DNA of 64,000 nt from Parietichytrium sp. I65-24A (taxonomy: Eukaryota > Sar > Bigyra > Thraustochytrida > Thraustochytriidae): positions 186,001-250,000 of the forward strand of contig BLSF01000005.1 in NCBI GenBank assembly GCA_012862575.1. Reading direction: 5' to 3'. Position 1 is the stretch's first letter. Every line of letters starts with the position of its first letter. Both the position numbers and the translations under genes were made by a program. The notes beneath the pieces are model-generated. The model searched no databases. It saw only the letters and a list, made by a program, of their open reading frames with translations, and was not told the DNA's origin. Positions 49,047-59,991 of this stretch are shown piece after piece.

Positions 49047-50195
49047 TCACTTGGTCTTTTCCGCTGCTTGGTGGAGCTCGTGGTACGAGCGAAACCCTTC
49101 CACGGTCTTGCCTTCCCGATATGTCCCAGCTAATTTATCGTAGATGGTAAAGAAGTGCGAGAAATTGCTATTGAATATGGCGTGGTGCACGTGGTGATCC
49201 TCGCACACATTGACAAAAAAGAACTGCAAGATAGGGTCCAACACGCAGTGAAACTCACTGTGAATGAGCATAAAGTGGCTGCTATAAACGGTCCCGAATG
49301 CGATATAATCCCAGTTGCTCACGTGCAGTAGCTGAGCGGTTGCGAACAACGGAAACAAGATAAGTGTCACGGTGTCTGGCAAAGTGCCATCAAACGCGTT
49401 GAAAATATGTGGCCTCACGAACCGGTGATGCGGCTTGTGAGAAACCTTATAAAACTCGGGCATGCAGTGCTCCGCGATGTGATACACAAAGGTGAAGAAG
49501 TCCACCACAAGGAGCTGCAACAACACATTCCACCAGTTCACCGGTTTGTCATAGTCATAGTAGCTGTCCGGCATGAGGCCAAACATCCATGTGCAGCACA
49601 AGTATGGGAGCATCAGAATGAAGGCTCCAGGGTTTGAGAGGTGGTGCTGCACATCGCCCCAGAAATCCCGTTCGTAGACGGGGCCACGCATCTGGACTGT
49701 GTTGTCCTTTTCGTCCCCAAAAAACCCAGTCCGCCTCATGTAGTGATAGATGATGAGGATGCATTGGGCCACGGCAACTGCCCCTAATCCGCAGAGCAAG
49801 CCAAAGTATGGCGGCCATTCTGGGGACTTCAAAAACAGCTGGAACCGTGCAACCGCCCGGGCCACGCAGTACATCACCGTCAGCGCGCTCACACCAACGC
49901 CGAAAACCTTTACTTCGCCTGAAGGTCCTCGACTTCGCTTGCTATCATTCTTGAGTGACTCGCTGCTGGCCTCGGACTGCACAAATGCGTGCCCAGTGAA
50001 TCCCAGCAAAAGAGCCAGACTGATCAAAATCGTAACCACTGCGCCAACTTGCACCGGCTGGAGCTCCTGCATAGCCGCCATCAGGGGTTTTCGGAGCCAT
50101 TGTGCGTCCAGCTTGTACTCTTTGGATTTGAAAAGCACCCAGCTCGCACCCGTGAATCCCGCGCCAGCAACTTTGATCACGTCCGAGGCTCCCAT
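49047..50195 (-). CDS. Sterol desaturase/fatty acid hydroxylase-family membrane enzyme
   Basis: A single exon of 382 residues from the first in-frame ATG. Several hydrophobic helices precede the three histidine boxes of the diiron membrane oxygenases: HIAEH, HKPHH and HHVHH. The stretch HKPHHRFVRPHIFNAFDGTLPD is close to the C-5 sterol desaturase and C-4 sterol methyl oxidase group, but also to generic hydroxylases. The divergent neighbour is cycloartenol synthase 1.7 kb away, which favours a sterol role, such as C-4 demethylation or C-5 desaturation in the ER. The N-terminal 130 residues, with one or two helices and a Ser/Lys linker, are unlike classic ERG25 or ERG3, so the substrate stays open. 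Confidence 0.88.
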   Translation of the reverse strand: MGASDVIKVAGAGFTGASWVLFKSKEYKLDAQWLRKPLMAAMQELQPVQVGAVVTILISLALLLGFTGHAFVQSEASSESLKNDSKRSRGPSGEVKVFGVGVSALTVMYCVARAVARFQLFLKSPEWPPYFGLLCGLGAVAVAQCILIIYHYMRRTGFFGDEKDNTVQMRGPVYERDFWGDVQHHLSNPGAFILMLPYLCCTWMFGLMPDSYYDYDKPVNWWNVLLQLLVVDFFTFVYHIAEHCMPEFYKVSHKPHHRFVRPHIFNAFDGTLPDTVTLILFPLFATAQLLHVSNWDYIAFGTVYSSHFMLIHSEFHCVLDPILQFFFVNVCEDHHVHHAIFNSNFSHFFTIYDKLAGTYREGKTVEGFRSYHELHQAAEKTK

Positions 50196-51895
50196 TGTTC
50201 CTTCCTGGCCTCTCAATGTTCCGCGCAGCCCACCTGCTGCCTGATGTGTCTGAAAGCTGACACAGCCGACTTGCTGACAACCAAACCCTCTCGGAGATAT
50301 CAACGAAGTCAAAGCGGATAGAGTGCTTTGCCGAGTATCTCGACCCGACCTGCAACTCGTGTTTCGTCTCTCCTCAAACACTTGACAACGAGGATAAGAC
50401 AATCGCAGACTTTGATGACCTGTAGCTGAACTACACCGTCGACAGCCACAAACAACTGCGTCCCGAAAACCTCGTAAGGGCCTGGGTCCCCGTGGACAGA
50501 AGCAGCGCTCCCCTCCTTCTTGCTCGTGCTCTTCGCAAGGAAGAGATTCGCTTGTAACAGCAAGGACACTTACTTTCGAGGGCACCTAGTACTCGTACTC
50601 CCTCCGAAGGCGACCACCGATAGAGAGATACTGAGATAAGATGCTGAGATACTGAGATACTGAGCGGCGGTGTTGGCGGTATGCCAAGCCTTTCTTTTTC
50701 ACCCGCGGACACGCAAAGAGCTACTGAAAAAGATTGTTGATTACGACCATTTCTGTTCAGTGTCGATTCCACATTTCTCAAAAGTTCTCGCAAGCTCCAA
50801 CTCACTGCCTTTTGCGCTACTCCTCTCAAGCTAAACCAGAACTCTCCTCGTCAGAGATTGTGTATTTTAAGAATGGCCTCGAGCTGGACGACCAGGACGC
50901 TGGAGATCGATTCCATCCAAACTTGTCAACTTTACAATTTTTTGACTTCACAACTCTTCCACGCTTGAGTGTGGCTACTGACTGTGTGTGCTCAAGTCTT
51001 CATTCATTGGAGATCTCGGAGTTGGTCTTTGAAAGTAATAAACGATACATTTTTACATAACTTTTCTCGCAGCATCACTCACTCACAGTGCTCCGACCGA
51101 GCTGATGATGCACTCAACATCACTCAACCACACCCGTCAGTGCACCGTTACCCCGGTCTGGTGACTATTGAAGCCGCGTTACGATTAGATGGACCTATGC
51201 GGATATCTGTTACCGGAAGGGCGGATGTGGGATGTGATTGCGCGAGCGGAAGGCGCAATCTTGTAGAGATGAAGATTGCGACAACTTTGGAGGATTAGAG
51301 AGAACTTTTTACGAGTACGACTCGTTGCAAGTTCGGAATTAGAGAAGAGCGATGGAGCGAGCTGAGCGAGCAGTGGGAAGGGGAAAATGTGCAAATGAGT
51401 GAGAGAAAGAATGCGGGGTGACATTGGCGACATGGAAGATACTGCGGCAGTTGGAACGACTTAAAGAGGAGCGCTATTGGAGCGCTCCTCAGACTTTGAC
51501 AGTGAGTCGATCAGCTAGTTTCACTTGTTTTAACGTCAATCAAAGGGTATATCGTCGTAATCGCTTGCTTTCGATCTTCAAAGCTGGCAATAACTTGCCC
51601 AGTGTATAGCACTACATCTTTCTGAACTTTGAAACTACCCCCCGCCAGCACTCGTAGCAATCCAAAGTCGTAGAGTGGCAAAGTACGCCATCACAAAGTC
51701 ATCAGAATTCAGAATTTTTGATCATATCGCGGCACCACCCAGCCCGACCGACTATTCGGATCAAAACCGGTACTCAGTACGCTCGCTTTCGCAAGTCCGT
51801 TCCAGTGCATTCTCACTTCTCTCGCTCGATCGCGATTGCTGAGGCCCACTGTCGAGTTTGATTTTGTGGGCGCGGGATTGCTCGTGCGCGCGACG
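50196..51895. other. Divergent spacer, hydroxylase to cycloartenol synthase genes
   Basis: 1.7 kb between two likely sterol genes. It holds GAGATACT tandem units (50624-50664), a CTGACTGTGTG motif near 50979 and GTAC palindromes. No gene is seen. Confidence 0.55.
50624..50664. repeat. Tandem repeat, unit TGAGATAC
   Basis: Four to five imperfect units in the 5' flank of the hydroxylase gene. Confidence 0.8.
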
Positions 51896-54430
51896 ATGGA
51901 GACGATGACGTGGGCTTGGATAGCGGCCGTGGTGGTGGGCTGGTTCGCGTTCAACGTGTCGCAGTACCATCGCGAACAGGCTGAGAAGCGGAAAAGGGAA
52001 AGGAGGCAGAATCCAAAGGAGCGATTGCAGTATTCTCTGGAAAGCAACGAGAGCGCAAAAGATTGGGAGTACAAGACCGGATTTGGTCAGCGCCACAAGC
52101 ACATTGGTGGCGGGAAAGGTCGGTCTTGGTGGCTCCCTGGCCAAAAGGATGTTTTTGAGGACTTTGGCTTCGACCGAGAGGAGAACCCCAACTCCTCAGA
52201 CAAGGTCTTCCGCAAACACATGATGGAGAAAAACCTCATTGAAGAGAGCGACATGTCAAAGGAAAACCCAAGCGCTTCCGAGGCAGACAAGGCTGCAACC
52301 GCCGCAATGCGCGGATCTGTATTTTACTCGCGACTACAGACTGAAGAAGGTTTCTGGGCAGGTGATTACGGGGGCCCGATGTTCCTCCTTCCAGGTCTCG
52401 TCATTGCCTGTCATATTAGTAACGTAGATTTTGGCCAAGCTCGTCGTGAAGCCATGCTGCGCTACATTATGGCCCATCAGCAAGCAAAGGATGGGGGCTG
52501 GGGCATGCACATCGAGGGACACTCGACTGTATTCGGATCCACGCTCAACTACACTGCAGCGAGACTGCTGGGCCTTGAGCGCGATGACCCTCGCGCCGTG
52601 AGAGGCCGCAAATTCATCCATTCCATGGGCGGAGCGATTGCTGCACCTCAATGGGCCAAGTTTTGGCTCGCCACTCTTGGTGCGTACGAATGGAGCGGAG
52701 TGAATCCTACTCCGCCGGAGTTGTGGCTGCTCCCGTACTGGTTTCCGTTCCACCCCGCGAGAATGTGGTGCCATTGCCGAATGGTTTACCTGCCCATGTC
52801 GGCGCTTTTTGGTGCGAGATTTGTGTATCCATACGCTGAGTGTGACGAGACCGTCATGTCTCTGCGCCAAGAACTTTATGTCACCAGATACGATTCTATC
52901 GACTGGGGGGCGTTCTCAGTTAGGGAGTGCTGCGCGGAGATTGACAAGTACAACCCGCAGAGCACTCTGATGACCGTTGCAAACCACATCTTGCACCACA
53001 CAATCGAGAGCCCGGTTATACGTGCTCTATTTCACTACCCTCTATCTGCACTCCGCAAACGCGCACTAGACTTTGCGTTTTCTTTCGTGAATGCCGAGGA
53101 CAGACACACCAACTGGATTGATATCGGGCCGGTCAACAAAGCATTCCACATCATTGCGAACTATTATTACTATGGCGCAGATTCGCTCGAGTTCCAGAGG
53201 CATATTGGCCGTATTGACGACTATCTTTGGCTTGCGGAGGACGGTCTCAAAATGCAAGGTTACAATGGCTCCATCCTCTGGGACACATGTTTCGCAGTTC
53301 ATGCCATCGCGAACTCGGTCGTGGCCACCAAGCAGCAGCGCGATACGTCAAACGTTCTTGAAAAAGACCGTCAGCGCGTGTACAAAAGCCTCGTGAACGC
53401 TTCAAAGTTTGTGGATGAAATGCAGGTGCGAGAAGACGTTGAAGAGCGGCACAAGTATTTTCGCGATCAGTCCACCGGTGGATGGCCATTCAGCACCAGA
53501 GACCACGGCTGGCCGATTTCTGACTGCACGGCTGAAGGCCTCCGAGCTGGTATACTGCTTTCAAAGTTTCCATACTTTCAAAACGATAAGAACTTGCACC
53601 ACATTCCGCAGGACAGGCTTGAGCAAGCCATTGTGATCCTCCTAGATCTGCAAAACACGAGCACTGATGACGGCTGGGCTTCCTACGAGCTGAACCGCGG
53701 ATACAACTGGTATGAGATGTTGAACCCAGCGCAAGTGTTTGGAGATATTATGATCGATTATTCTTACGTAGAATGCTCTTCTGCTGCCATTCAGGGGCTG
53801 TGTGAATTCGCTACACGCTTCCCAAAAAGCGCTTACGCGGAGAGGTCTTTGGAGGCAGCACGAAGAGGGGCACACTTTATTGTATCGCAGCAACGCTCCA
53901 ACGGTGGGTGGTATGGAAGCTGGGCGGTATGCTTTACATACTCGGCTTGGTTTGGAGTTGAAGGACTCGCGGCTGCGCTTCACTCCTGCCCGAAACTTTC
54001 AGAAAAGGAAAAGGAAAAATTTGAAGCGACCATGCTGAAAGGCTGCGAGTTCTTGCTCCAAAAGCAAGGCGAAGATGGAGGATGGGGAGAGTCCATAAAG
54101 TCGTGCGCAGTGCAGGAGTGGGTTCCTTGTGAGACTGGCAGCCAAGTAGTTCAGACTGGTTGGGCAGTACTCGCCTTGGTCCGAGCTTCGGAGCTGTTGC
54201 GCGGAACCGGGAGTGAATCGACGCCGAAGTTTCAAGAGTTTGTCCAAGCCGCGACGAGGGCGTGCAAGTTCTTGCGTGCTCGTCAGCTGTCAAACGGAGA
54301 CTGGGATCAAGAGATGATCTCAGGCGTCTTCAACAAGTCTTGCTCCATCTCCTACACCGCATACCGCAACGTGTTTCCAATCTGGGCACTTTCGCGCTTC
54401 TCCCTCTTCATGAACAACGACAACAAGTGA
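51896..54430 (+). CDS. CAS1: Oxidosqualene cyclase, cycloartenol synthase type
   Basis: A single exon of 844 residues. It folds 2,3-oxidosqualene into the first sterol. The catalytic acid is D543 in SDCTAEG. Several QW-type blades are present (KDGGWGMHIEG, NGGWYGSWAVCFTY, GEDGGWGES). The three residues that set the product in Arabidopsis CAS (Y410, H477, I481) are all kept: Y456 in MQGYNGS, H537 and I541 in DHGWPISDCTAE. Lanosterol synthases have other residues there, so cycloartenol is the expected product. Unusually, the N-terminus carries a hydrophobic helix (WAWIAAVVVGWFAFNV) and a basic stretch; typical cyclases are monotopic and lack this. The first ATG in frame is at 51896; the open frame above it has no ATG. 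The gene is divergent from the hydroxylase gene. Confidence 0.95.
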   Translation: METMTWAWIAAVVVGWFAFNVSQYHREQAEKRKRERRQNPKERLQYSLESNESAKDWEYKTGFGQRHKHIGGGKGRSWWLPGQKDVFEDFGFDREENPNSSDKVFRKHMMEKNLIEESDMSKENPSASEADKAATAAMRGSVFYSRLQTEEGFWAGDYGGPMFLLPGLVIACHISNVDFGQARREAMLRYIMAHQQAKDGGWGMHIEGHSTVFGSTLNYTAARLLGLERDDPRAVRGRKFIHSMGGAIAAPQWAKFWLATLGAYEWSGVNPTPPELWLLPYWFPFHPARMWCHCRMVYLPMSALFGARFVYPYAECDETVMSLRQELYVTRYDSIDWGAFSVRECCAEIDKYNPQSTLMTVANHILHHTIESPVIRALFHYPLSALRKRALDFAFSFVNAEDRHTNWIDIGPVNKAFHIIANYYYYGADSLEFQRHIGRIDDYLWLAEDGLKMQGYNGSILWDTCFAVHAIANSVVATKQQRDTSNVLEKDRQRVYKSLVNASKFVDEMQVREDVEERHKYFRDQSTGGWPFSTRDHGWPISDCTAEGLRAGILLSKFPYFQNDKNLHHIPQDRLEQAIVILLDLQNTSTDDGWASYELNRGYNWYEMLNPAQVFGDIMIDYSYVECSSAAIQGLCEFATRFPKSAYAERSLEAARRGAHFIVSQQRSNGGWYGSWAVCFTYSAWFGVEGLAAALHSCPKLSEKEKEKFEATMLKGCEFLLQKQGEDGGWGESIKSCAVQEWVPCETGSQVVQTGWAVLALVRASELLRGTGSESTPKFQEFVQAATRACKFLRARQLSNGDWDQEMISGVFNKSCSISYTAYRNVFPIWALSRFSLFMNNDNK

Positions 54431-54993
54431 TTCAGCCGAGAGACAGAATGACATACCGCGCTATTCTCTCTGCAAATCTATTTCACGCAATTCAAAACAA
54501 ATTAACGGCCCGCTGCAACGTTGTTTTCCTTCTTGTCTTCCGAACAAGATTCTCTTAACCTCTCCAAGTAACCTAGAGTGGTCGCCTTCTATCTATTTTC
54601 TAACCATATTACTATAGTATCTCTTCTTGTGGAGTTTAGTACTCCTACTCCCATCACCCTCGGCACTGACAAACCCTGACCCTTATACCTTATGAGTGAA
54701 TGATAGTTTCATTCAGCAAACACAAATAATACTTACGTGGATGGCACGGACACCCTTAAGATGATCTTATCCTGCTTGATAGAAGCCTGCAGAGCACACA
54801 TATTGGCAAATGGCCTTTAGCCATCTTTAGCCGGGCACGTGGCACATGCGTGGAGAGAGGTGTTGGTACTGGCTGTGAGTACTGAGCGCTCTATTGCGTG
54901 ACAGGGCGTAGTGTCCCCGCTCCGCACGGGAGGCAAGGGGCGAGCCAGGGTATTTGGTGTGGCCGCTAAGGGACGTTGGTGTCCTCTGATGGC

Positions 54994-55003
54994 CTTATAA
55001 GGT
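54994..55003 (+). promoter_or_regulatory. Possible TATA/CArG-like element CCTTATAAGG
   Basis: A perfect palindrome that also matches the MADS-box CArG core (CC-A/T6-GG). It lies 32 bp before a small open frame. Motif match only. Confidence 0.25.
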
Positions 55004-55034
55004 CGCGAGAGAAAGAGAGAGTGTGTGAGGGGAG

Positions 55035-55295
55035 ATGATGGAGGACGACTGCGCAGAAGATGGAGAGGTGGAATTTCTCACGCTCCGCTCGGGTTCGCTA
55101 GCTATTGGGTGCGCGAATGGGAAGCAGCAGCAGCAACAGCAACAACAAGCTGCTTCGAGTTGGCAGATCGGACGACCAGCAAATCCTGTGGCGCACGTAT
55201 TGGGCAGCGGCGCCAAGGTGGACCCATGCGAACCTGTGGCGAAGAGGCAACTGAGGATTTGGCCAACGAGCTCAGGGGAGCGTCGTATTGATTGA
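55035..55295 (+). CDS. Small hypothetical protein with a Gln run (doubtful)
   Basis: An 86-residue frame opened by two ATGs after a TATA-like element. It starts with an acidic stretch, holds a run of eight Gln and ends Arg-rich. No family is recognised. It could be a first exon, or chance between two converging genes. Confidence 0.22.
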   Translation: MMEDDCAEDGEVEFLTLRSGSLAIGCANGKQQQQQQQQAASSWQIGRPANPVAHVLGSGAKVDPCEPVAKRQLRIWPTSSGERRID

Positions 55296-55593
55296 AAGTT
55301 ATTAATTTTGTTTTGAGTCTGTTAAATTGATGTGAAAAATGCCATCTTCTGTTTTGCTGAGTTTTGGGGCTTGAATATCCGTGAGGGTATAAATTTTCTT
55401 TCGCGTTTATTGTGGCTCATAGACCGCTGACACGATATCGATTCGACCCTTGAGCTGCAGTGCCCACGAGCGAAAGCGGAAACAAGAAACAAGAGAAATT
55501 CAGTGTGCCAGCATGTTCATTGACTGTGAATACGACAAAATAACAAACGAGAGAATTTAATCTTTGGGGCGTGGGAATACCCGAGAGACACGG

Positions 55594-58500
55594 TTACGCC
55601 TCGGTACCAACACGCCGCCTTTTGCCAACTTCTTGAGAGGGTGTCGCGAGCACTCGCTTTTGTCCAAGTCGTTCAGCATTTTCCAAGAACTTGGGCATGC
55701 TAAAGTCTCGTTGAGGCAGCGCCCCTGGCCCATTGAAAATAAAGTGCACTGTAGCGTTCTTGTGAAACTCCAAGCCGGTAAGAAGCTTCGGGGTAATTAA
55801 GAAATATTGCGCTCTGATGGCTCCTTTATCGGGGCGGTCGTTGCAAGAAGAGTTCACAAGCTGAAGAAAGGAAATGCGCTCGCGCTTTTCATCCATGCCC
55901 TGATTGATTTCGTCCAGTACACGGAAAGGTACGATACTGACCTCATTTAAGGCGAGGAGGTACAGAAAGGTTGTCAAAGACTTCTCACCCCCAGATTGGG
56001 TTTGGGGGTCGAGATATACGAAGTTGTTCTCCTCGCGAAACTTGACCTTTATGCCTATTCCGAAATCTTTGACATCATCAAACTTCAAGAGCTCTACGCC
56101 CCCGTCCCCGTTGAACTCAATCTTGCTTGCATTCTTAAACGCGGATCTGAACTTTTCGTCAACCTTCTCAACAAGGCGCTCCACCTTGGAAACCCATTCC
56201 TTCAGATCGTTTTTGAATTTCTGCACAGACTCCGCCTTGGCCTTGTCCTCGTTCTGGACCTTTTCGCGAAGTTCGAGCACATCGGTCAATATGCTGTTGT
56301 AGGATTCTTCTGCCACTTCGTTGACTGTCTTGGCATTCATCCTCTTAAGGCTCATAGACACAACCATCAAACTAGCCTTGACTTCTTCTGCAATATCCGG
56401 CAATTTTTCCAAAGCCTCCTCATCGATGTCGCTCGCCAGGAGCTCGTTCTTCAGTTTATTTGCCATCTTCTTGGCCTCCTCGCGCTGGTTTTCACGAACC
56501 GCTGCGTCATTCTCCATTTGCCTAAGGACGCCTGAAAGTGTCTCCACATGAGCTTTGAGGGAGATCATTTTTGCAGATTGCTCGGCCTGTTGGCTCCACA
56601 ACTGAAGCTCTTCGTCCTGTGCGCGCGATGAGGCTTTGAAGACGCTGGAGGAGGCATCCGCAATCTCAACAATGGCATGCAACTTGTTGACGAAGACCTC
56701 CAGTCTGTTCTCCAACACCTGCATGGGATTCTCGGTGCGACCTCTCAAAGCTACTTTCACACGTTTCTCAGCACTCTCGAGATCTTGGCGCAATCTCATG
56801 CTAGCGCTCAACTGACCATTGGATTCGGTGCATTTGGCGCGGATAGCCTCCCGACTGGCCGAGATCCTTTTCAGTTCCGTGGCGGCACTTTCTACCAGTT
56901 TGGTTGCCTCCTCCACTTCACCACGAAGCACATCAATGTCTTTTTTCAAGTCTTCTATCCGCTCTTCCTCGTTGCGGTTTTCGTTAGAAAGAATCTTGGG
57001 CTTGTTTTGTGAGCTGACAGGCTCGATTTTGGTTGTGATCTCCCTCCGATACAAGGACTTGGAGAAAGAGCGGTTCTTTCCTGGCGTAAACAGTCGGGAG
57101 TTCCCCATCTTTTCTTGCAAAAAGTTTTCGGAAATAGTCCCATCATTTAAGACTGCCTCGGTACGATCGGTGCCTGCAAGAACCTTGTCAATCGAAGCAA
57201 TATTACGAAGGGCACGTACGACCTGCTCTGGGGCAATCACCGCCTCATCCAAGTACTTCGCATGGAGATGACTCAAATCTTCAGGAGACAAGCTACGTCG
57301 GACCACTCCAGAGCCTTCAATGTTCATCACATTGAACCCTCTCTTGGACATCAAAAAGTCGCGATCATGCTGACATGTCGTCACAAATGTACAGAGCTGT
57401 GACGGAGTCACAGCTCTCTCAATGTAGACGGCATCCAAAGGGTTCGCCGTGTTCACTTCCAACGCGATAAGAAAAACATCGCCCTTCAGCTCATTCTCCC
57501 TTCTCCACACTTCGACCTGCTTGTATTGTTCCGTTATGCGCCTTTGAAGGTCGCCTCTGAGGGAGTTGAGCCTCTGCTTCTTATTCGATCGGTTGCCAAT
57601 GAGAGTCTGCAGCGAGTGCTCCAGCTTTTTCAGTTTCTCACAATAAGACTCCAAATCTCGTTTCTTCTGCCGGTGCACTAGATCAGCCGTGTTATGCTCT
57701 TTGTCCATTTCCGCCCTTTGGGCATAAAGCTCGCGCTTCTTTGCCTCTAAGTGTTCAAAGTCGCCATGGTCGTCTGTAAAAAGCTTGTAAGACTTTTTTG
57801 CGGCTTTGTGCTTTTCTTCCGCCTCGGAAATTCGTGTCTCGACCGAATCTACCTCTCCCTTCCATCTCGTGATGTCATCGAGGGCGCTGCCGACCTCATC
57901 GCGCGCAGCCCTACATTTCTGCTTTAAGTGAGAGTGTTGGTCAGCGGCCTTCTGCAATGCTTTCTTGCTGGAGGCTCCAAGGCTCGCCTCACGGTGCGAG
58001 GATCGCAGGCTCTCCAGCTCCTGTTTGGCGTGTTGCACCTCCTTCCGCTTCTCTTCAATCGCCTTCTTGCTTTTTTGTCTCTCCTCCTTCAGAGCTTTAT
58101 AGGTCTCTTTTGCCTCTTCAAATGCAAGATATACAAGTTTGTGGTTCAGGTTCTTCTCCTCAGTCCGTAGGGCTTTAAGCTCCCGAAACGTCTCTACTTC
58201 CTTTTTCAGCTCTGAAAGCTTCTCTTCCATCTCTTTAAGATTCGTGCGGTTTTGAGCTGCCTCCGTGTCTTGCTCACGACTCTTCTGCTGCCTTTTCGCC
58301 AATTCGCGACGTTCCTCTACCATTTTCTGGCTCAGCCCGGCGCGAATGGTTTCGTCCAAAAGTTCTTCACGATTCAACTTGCTAAAGGCGCTCACCTTAT
58401 CCTGTGGAAGAAACTGGCAGAGGTTGTCGACTTGAATGAAAAACTCTGATTTGAGAAATTCGATGTATTTCTTCTCCTCCATAGGCTGGCCATCTACTTT

Positions 58501-58922
58501 GAACAAGCGGTCCTTTTTGTTCTTGAACAGGATGCAGGTCAGTTTGGTCACTTTCGCATCCATCTTGGAGCCCTCCAGATGGATCTCGATTTTCGCCTCT
58601 TGCTTATCCTTCTTGATATATCCCGCCAGACTTGACGCGCGTTGCAAGGTGCCCAAGCCACCGCCCAAGCCGAGAGCAAGGGCGCACACTGCAGGCCGCA
58701 AACACATCCACTTTCAGTCGTCAGCTTCTTCCGTCGAGACTCCTCTACCGAAACTTATCCAATCGAACAGAACTCACCGATCGTAGACTTTCCGCTCCCG
58801 TTCGCCCCCACCACCACATTCAGCAGAGGCCCAGGAACTAGCTCGGTCTTGTCGTACGTCATAAAGTTCTCCAGACGTAGCAGGCGCACCGACCCTTTCA
58901 TGAACTCCCCAACCGCGCTCAT
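55594..58922 (-). CDS. SMC5: SMC5, structural maintenance of chromosomes protein 5
   Basis: Two exons (58922-58778 and 58688-55594) joined across an 89-bp intron (GTGAGT donor, CTGCAG acceptor) give 1079 residues. SMC5 pairs with SMC6 in the SUMO-linked complex for recombination repair and replication-fork stability. The Walker A loop GANGSGKS (39-46) is in exon 1; the splice restores STIVCALALGLGG. Long coiled coils flank the hinge (near NTANPLDAVYIERAV). The C-terminus has the ABC signature QSGGEKSLTTFLYLLALNE and Walker B region FRVLDEINQGMD, then the usual SMC5 ending (YFLITPKLLTGLEF). Length matches human SMC5 (about 1100). The start is the first ATG in frame. It is divergent from DCC1. 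Confidence 0.95.
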
Positions 58923-59991
58923 TTTGCCCCTTCCTCGCCCCTTCCTCGCCTCCTTCCTCTCTCTTCCACTCAAGCAGCACCCTCCTTATCTTTCGTCAGA
59001 TCCTCACTTTCCACGCCGCAGTTCGCAGTTCGCAGCTCGCAGCTCGCAGCTCTTACTATACCAGCCGCACGACTCCGATATCGATCTCTTCTCCTCCGTG
59101 TCACACAGACGCGCGCGCACGCACTCGTGACACTGTGCGCTCCGTGTCTCCGTGTCTCCTTCGCACGCTCTTCTCCCAATCTATCCTCTCTCTCTCTCTC
59201 TCTCTCTTTGAGTAGGAGTGGCGCTAAGATTGTTAAGCGAAGAACCAAAGAACCGAAGAACCAGTAGCTAGCTAGCTAGTAGAGGCAGTGGGGCGGCACT
59301 AAGGTTTCCCTATACCGGTGCTTTCAAAAGAGTTCGTTCGTTAGTTGGAAAGAGACTAGTAGCTCTCTGAGAGAGAGACTATGGACGGATTAAGCCTGCC
59401 AGAGAAGAATCTCTGCCGAAGGCTTTGGCTTGTTACGAAGGAAGAATTCGAAAAAACAATTAGTAGTAGCGACCATCTCCTGACTGACATCTACTTCCAA
59501 GTAGTATGTTGTTAGCGTCGGGGTAGGGAAAAGGAGTGTTAGGATATCATAGAATTCAAAATTCAAAAATTCAAAATTCAAACGAAAAAATAATCATTCA
59601 AAAAATTTTCTTGTTTCGCAAAAAGTTCGCAAAAACAAACGCAAGCTCGTTTCGAGAAATTCTTGGAAGGCAAGCCAGAGTGCGCTGCAAATGCAAGGAA
59701 CAGGCCCGGCTTATGCAGGCGCAACCCACTGCTAAGCACAAAGAAGGCTGCCGAAAAACTTTTTCTCTTGCATGATCGTCTTGCTTACTAGCACCGGTAC
59801 TCGTTCCGAAGTGAAACTTCTAACGAGGAAACTGTGTCAAGCTGACGGGCACGTACCCGCGTACCCCGAGAAGTGTCTTCGAAGCTTGATGTTGATAGCA
59901 TTCAGTAGTTAGGAGGTTAACACGGCGCGCGATTGGAGGAACGTTCTCAAGCTGAGGAGGGCAGCAGCACAGCGAGATCGCAAGAGCAAGT
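58923..59991. other. Divergent spacer between SMC5 and DCC1 genes
   Basis: 1.07 kb with GCAGTTC/GCAGCTC tandem units (59018-59053), a CT microsatellite (59185-59208) and AATTCAAA units (59551-59582). No gene is seen. Confidence 0.55.
59018..59208. repeat. CGCAGYT tandem units and CT microsatellite
   Basis: Five 7-bp units at 59018-59053 and a CT run at 59185-59208 in the 5' flank of SMC5. Confidence 0.85.

Larger units (their letters stand above)
54431..55593. other. Convergent spacer after cycloartenol synthase and SMC5
   Basis: 1.16 kb. It includes a GC-rich part (54830-54990), a palindromic CCTTATAAGG (54994-55003), a small open frame (55035-55295) and TGACTGTGA motifs at 54871 and 55521. 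Confidence 0.55.
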
